Positions 7,777-10,049 of a stretch of DNA of 10,049 nt are shown here, piece by piece. The stretch's first letter is position 1. Every line of letters starts with the position of its first letter. Origin of the DNA: DASYXT01 sp035934555 (lineage in GTDB: Bacteria; Verrucomicrobiota; Verrucomicrobiia; Limisphaerales; UBA8199). The notes beneath the pieces are model-generated. The model saw nothing but the letters and a program-made list of their open reading frames with translations, was not told the DNA's origin and did not search any database. Both the position numbers and the translations under genes were made by a program. Where the stretch lies: positions 1-10,049 of the forward strand of contig DASYXT010000012.1 of assembly GCA_035934555.1 (NCBI GenBank). Reading direction: 5' to 3'.

Positions 7777-7807
7777 GAAACAAATTGGTCCAACCGTGGG
7801 TTGGATC
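7777..7807 (-). terminator. Dyad after the regulator gene: terminator and/or activator-binding site
   Basis: TCCAACC-GTG-GGTTGGA (7789-7805) is a perfect 7-bp inverted repeat with a 3-base centre, extendable by a G-T and a G-C pair to 7787-7807. Read on the minus strand it begins 3 bases after the regulator stop and is followed by AATTTGTTTC, an imperfect U-tract, so it can act as an intrinsic terminator. Its centre (about 7797) is also about 113 bases upstream of the predicted sigma-54 start, the usual distance for an NtrC-type enhancer site. The sequence cannot decide between these roles; both may hold. Confidence 0.5.
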
Positions 7808-7810
7808 GTA

Positions 7811-9319
7811 TCAGGCGGCTGAGGCGGGGCGGCTGGCGTCAGCGCTGATATCTGGCGGCGCCTCGGACGGTCCGCCCGTCCCGGAGGCCCGACGCTCTTT
7901 ATCAGGAGCAGCCTGGCTGGGACGCAGCCCCAATTCGGTGAGTCGTTCGCGCATTTTCAAGCGCGTGATGCCGAGCCAGCGCGCCGCTTTGGCCTGATTG
8001 CCTTGCGCCAGTTGGATGGCTTGGGCGAATAGCTCCGGTTCGAGATCCGCAATCATCTGCGCATACGCATTCTCGGTCTCGCCCTGTTGGACGCGGGCCA
8101 GGAGGTTGGTAATGTAGGCTGCGTGGGTTTGCCCGGCGAGTGCCAGGGGCTGGCGGTTTCGGGCGACGGCCTGCTGGACGTGCTCGAGGCCGATCGCAAA
8201 CGGGCGGGCCAACAGCAGGGCCTGACGCACCGTATTCTCCAGTTCGCGGACGTTGCCGGGCCAGGATTGAGTCTGCAACCAGCTCACCACCTCAGTCTGA
8301 ATCGAAGGATTTTGCACGCCAAGCTGCGCGGCGTAGCGCTGGATGAAGAAGCGGACCAAATCGGGGATATCCTCGGCACGGTCTTTCAGCGGAGGCAACC
8401 GGATGGTGACGACGCTGAGCCGGTAAAACAAATCCTCACGAAACTCCTTTTCCTGAAGGGCCGCCTCCAGGTCGCGGTGGGTCGCGGCCAGCACGCGCAC
8501 ATCGACGGGAATGAGCTCGTCACCGCCGACGCGTTGGATGTACTTCTCTTGCAGGACGCGCAGCAATTTGGCCTGAGTGCCGGCAGCCAGGTCGCCGATT
8601 TCATCGAGGAAAATTGTCCCGCCATGCGCCTGCTCAAAGCGGCCGATGCGCATGGTGTGGGCGCCGGTAAAACTGCCGCGTTCGTGTCCGAACAGTTCGC
8701 TTTCGAGGAGTGTTTCGGGAATGGCGGCGCAATTGACGGCAATGAACGGTTTGCCAGCCCGATCGCTGTGCTGGTAGATCGCCCGGGCGATCAACTCCTT
8801 GCCCGTGCCTGTCGCGCCGCGGATCAGCACCGTCACCGGGGCGGCGGCAATCCGGCCAACCTCTTTGTAAATATTTTGCATGACGCGGCTCTTGCCCACC
8901 AGCGCCTGGGGCGCCGAACCGGCGTCGCCAATCTCAACGGTCTCGGACATTAACCGCGAGCCGCGGACGGCTTTGGCGACCAAATCCAGCAACTCATCGG
9001 CTTCGAACGGTTTGACCAGGTACTCGCAGGCGCCGAGTTTCATCGCCTCGATGGCCGTTTCCGTCGTTCCATGGGCCGTCATCATGACGATGGGCAGGCG
9101 CGGGCGGGTCGAATGAAGCTCACGCACGAGGTCCAAGCCGCTGAGGCCGGGTAATTTCAAATCGGTGAGCACCAGGTCGCAGGCGATGGTCTGCGCCCGC
9201 TGAAGTCCCTCATCGCCTCGCCCGCTGGTGAGGACTTCGTAGCCTTCTGCCTGCAGCACCTTCAACAGTGCGGAGGCGGTGCCTGGGTCATCCTCGATCA
9301 GCAATAGTTTCGGTCGCAT
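7811..9319 (-). CDS. NtrC-family sigma-54-dependent response regulator
   Basis: This 502-residue regulator of a two-component system activates sigma-54 RNA polymerase by ATP hydrolysis. The receiver domain (1-118) has acidic residues D10 and D11, phospho-acceptor D53 in LTDLKLPG, T81 and K103. The AAA+ domain (about 139-370) has Walker A GATGTGKE (168-175), the sigma-54 contact loop GSFTGA (215-220, usually GAFTGA), Walker B GGTIFLDEIG (233-242) and the sensor or arginine segment FREDLFYRL (293-301). A Fis-type helix-turn-helix lies at about 430-465 (NQAKAARWLGITRLKMRERL), followed by a 35-residue Ala/Pro/Ser-rich tail. I chose the ATG at 9319, where MRPKLLLIEDD begins the receiver; the frame is open for 64 more codons, but these read as the kinase gene in another frame. 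It overlaps the kinase 3' end by 32 bases. The likely target is the nearby sigma-54 promoter. Confidence 0.95.
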   Translation of the reverse strand: MRPKLLLIEDDPGTASALLKVLQAEGYEVLTSGRGDEGLQRAQTIACDLVLTDLKLPGLSGLDLVRELHSTRPRLPIVMMTAHGTTETAIEAMKLGACEYLVKPFEADELLDLVAKAVRGSRLMSETVEIGDAGSAPQALVGKSRVMQNIYKEVGRIAAAPVTVLIRGATGTGKELIARAIYQHSDRAGKPFIAVNCAAIPETLLESELFGHERGSFTGAHTMRIGRFEQAHGGTIFLDEIGDLAAGTQAKLLRVLQEKYIQRVGGDELIPVDVRVLAATHRDLEAALQEKEFREDLFYRLSVVTIRLPPLKDRAEDIPDLVRFFIQRYAAQLGVQNPSIQTEVVSWLQTQSWPGNVRELENTVRQALLLARPFAIGLEHVQQAVARNRQPLALAGQTHAAYITNLLARVQQGETENAYAQMIADLEPELFAQAIQLAQGNQAKAARWLGITRLKMRERLTELGLRPSQAAPDKERRASGTGGPSEAPPDISADASRPASAA

Positions 9320-9923
9320 ATTGTTCCACTTGCGGCAGGACGATTTCGAAGGTGGTGCCGCGGCCTTCTTCAGTTTCGTAACGTAGCATGCCGCCATGCT
9401 TTTCGACAATCCGCGCGGCGATAGCCAAGCCCAATCCGGTGCCCCCCTCTTTAGTGGTAAAGAACGGATCAAACAAGCGTGCCTCGATGGCGGGCGGTAT
9501 GCCGCAGCCATTATCGATGACGCTCACAATGGCGACCGACCGGGTGGACCCGTCTAATTCGGCGGTGTCGCGGCGCAAGAGTAATTTCACCTGGCCTTGG
9601 CGGCCGATGGCGTCGGCGGCGTTTTGGATGAGATTGATGAGCACCTGTTTGACCTGTTGGGCGTCGGCCTGGACGAAGGCCGGCGAGCCGAGCTCAACCG
9701 GCAACTGGATGCCGGCGCGTTCCAGTTGGCCTTTCAGCAGGCCCTGCACTTCCCGCAGGACCGGCGCCAGGGCGAGGGTGGCCAGGGCCGGTTCGGAAGG
9801 GCGCGCAAAGCGCAAGAAGTCCTTAACAATCCGCTCCAAGCGATTGATTTCATCGGCGATGATGCGCGTGTCCTCGTTGTCCGCCAGGCCAGGCAGCGCC
9901 CGCTTCAGGTATGGCGGAGTCAA
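9288..9923 (-). CDS. Sensor histidine kinase, 5'-truncated (ATPase core only)
   Basis: The partner kinase of the adjacent response regulator. The visible part has the second dimerisation helix (IIADEINRLERIVKDFLRFARPSEP, 21-45) and a full HATPase_c domain: N-box QVLINLIQNAADAI (93-106), G1 box VIDNGCGIP (135-143), F box LFDPFFTTK (150-158) and G2 box GGTGLGLAIA (160-169). The H-box helix with the phosphorylated histidine (HExxNPL) is absent. In relatives it lies some 20-25 residues before 'KRALPG'. Upstream of 9923 the frame meets a TGA within five codons, and no other minus frame up to 10049 encodes an H-box. The only possible start is TTG at 9923. So the gene is probably broken by an insertion or rearrangement near 9910-9925 and is likely a pseudogene, unable to autophosphorylate. 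The 3' end overlaps the regulator start by 32 bases, as in an intact kinase-regulator operon. Confidence 0.85.
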   Translation of the reverse strand: MTPPYLKRALPGLADNEDTRIIADEINRLERIVKDFLRFARPSEPALATLALAPVLREVQGLLKGQLERAGIQLPVELGSPAFVQADAQQVKQVLINLIQNAADAIGRQGQVKLLLRRDTAELDGSTRSVAIVSVIDNGCGIPPAIEARLFDPFFTTKEGGTGLGLAIAARIVEKHGGMLRYETEEGRGTTFEIVLPQVEQYATETIADRG

Positions 9924-9925
9924 AA

Positions 9926-10006
9926 CACAGGTAAGTCACTGAAAAGCAAATCCCTGTTTATTTGAGCTGGACATTGGCCCGCACTTTTTTTACCTGTGGG
10001 GCCAAT
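9926..10006 (+). repeat. Two interlocked 9-bp inverted repeats before the rightward frame
   Basis: CACAGGTAA (9926-9934) is the exact reverse complement of TTACCTGTG (9990-9998). CATTGGCCC (9972-9980) is the exact reverse complement of GGGCCAATG (9998-10006). The right arm of the first lies in the loop of the second and shares base 9998 with it, so the two helices are alternatives or would form a pseudoknot. The second helix includes the first two bases of the ATG at 10005, so it could hide that start codon. Confidence 0.6.
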
Positions 10007-10049
10007 GAAGACTAAACATCGACCGATTGTCACCGCCGAACAGCAGGCC
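10005..10049 (+). CDS. Start of a rightward open frame, partial (possible transposase)
   Basis: ATG at 10005 opens a frame encoding MKTKHRPIVTAEQQA, which continues off the right edge. GTGGGG lies a few bases upstream as a weak ribosome site. The basic N-terminus followed by 'TAEQ' is compatible with a transposase or other DNA-binding protein, but 15 codons are not enough to assign a family. The position next to a truncated gene and inverted repeats is the main reason to suspect a transposase. It might not be a gene. Confidence 0.35.
   Translation, partial: MKTKHRPIVTAEQQA

Larger units (their letters stand above)
7380..7810. other. 430-bp regulatory intergenic region between regulator and sulfotransferase
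   Basis: No convincing gene is present. Several short overlapping frames are open on both strands (for example minus strand 7421-7615 and 7453-7671), which is expected in GC-rich DNA; none has a recognisable domain or good ribosome site. The region holds a 7-bp dyad right after the regulator stop, a sigma-54 promoter match facing the sulfotransferase, and a long hairpin at 7436-7480. If the promoter is used, the sulfotransferase mRNA would have a leader of roughly 300 bases, long enough for a structured regulatory element or small RNA. Confidence 0.6.
9915..10049 (+). mobile_element. Possible edge of an insertion element interrupting the kinase gene
   Basis: Kinase-like coding sequence stops abruptly near 9910-9925. 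Beyond it the DNA is more AT-rich, contains two 9-bp inverted repeats, and begins a short open frame pointing away from the kinase. A broken gene plus structured DNA plus a new frame fits the terminal region of an insertion sequence. The other end and any target duplication lie outside the window, and the family cannot be named. Confidence 0.35.

Noticed and set aside
8087..8953. A 288-codon plus-strand open frame
   Set aside because: It is exactly antisense to the AAA+ domain of the sigma-54 regulator; long antisense frames are common opposite GC-rich genes, and its product has no domain-like pattern.
9320..9511. N-terminal extension of the regulator by 64 codons
   Set aside because: The extra residues are Ala/Pro/Ser-rich with no receiver features and are encoded by the kinase gene in another frame; MRPKLLLIEDD at 9319 is the normal start of a receiver domain.

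Overview
The window looks like a piece of a Verrucomicrobiota chromosome. The evidence is the giant secreted protein: its calcium-loop repeats of the type 'DSNNNGLPDAWE...DDFDGDGLTN', its duplicated beta-rich '...DLYLYGH...WGSGWNST...' module and its Ig-like stacks are typical of very large exported proteins in that phylum. GC content is moderately high. This assignment is an inference from protein style; no rRNA or other marker gene is present.

Layout: all substantial genes are on the minus strand, so the biological order runs from right to left. At the far right (about 9915-10049) sequence unrelated to a histidine kinase abuts the kinase gene. It carries two 9-bp inverted repeats and the first 15 codons of a rightward reading frame, and looks like the edge of a mobile element. 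The kinase (9288-9923) keeps its ATP-binding domain but has lost the N-terminal part with the phosphorylatable histidine. Its 3' end overlaps an intact NtrC-family sigma-54 response regulator (7811-9319).

A 430-bp intergenic region (7380-7810) follows. It holds a perfect 7-bp dyad just after the regulator stop, a strong match to a sigma-54 (-24/-12) promoter facing left, and a long GC-rich hairpin. It leads into a PAPS-dependent sulfotransferase gene (6444-7379). The simplest reading is that the regulator controls the sulfotransferase through the dyad and the sigma-54 promoter; this is an inference.

After a 297-bp AT-rich gap comes a 5.8-kb gene (333-6146) for a 1937-residue exported multidomain protein. 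Its domain order is signal peptide, lineage-type N-terminal region, two tandem beta modules, calcium loops, a jelly-roll-like domain, a second calcium loop, Ig-like domains, a six-cysteine segment and a conserved-looking C-terminal domain. A small gene for a membrane-anchored protein starts within 35 bases of its stop and runs off the left edge. The pair probably forms an operon, with the small protein possibly a partner of the giant one. A cell-surface theme (sulfated glycans plus a giant surface or secreted protein) is plausible but unproven.
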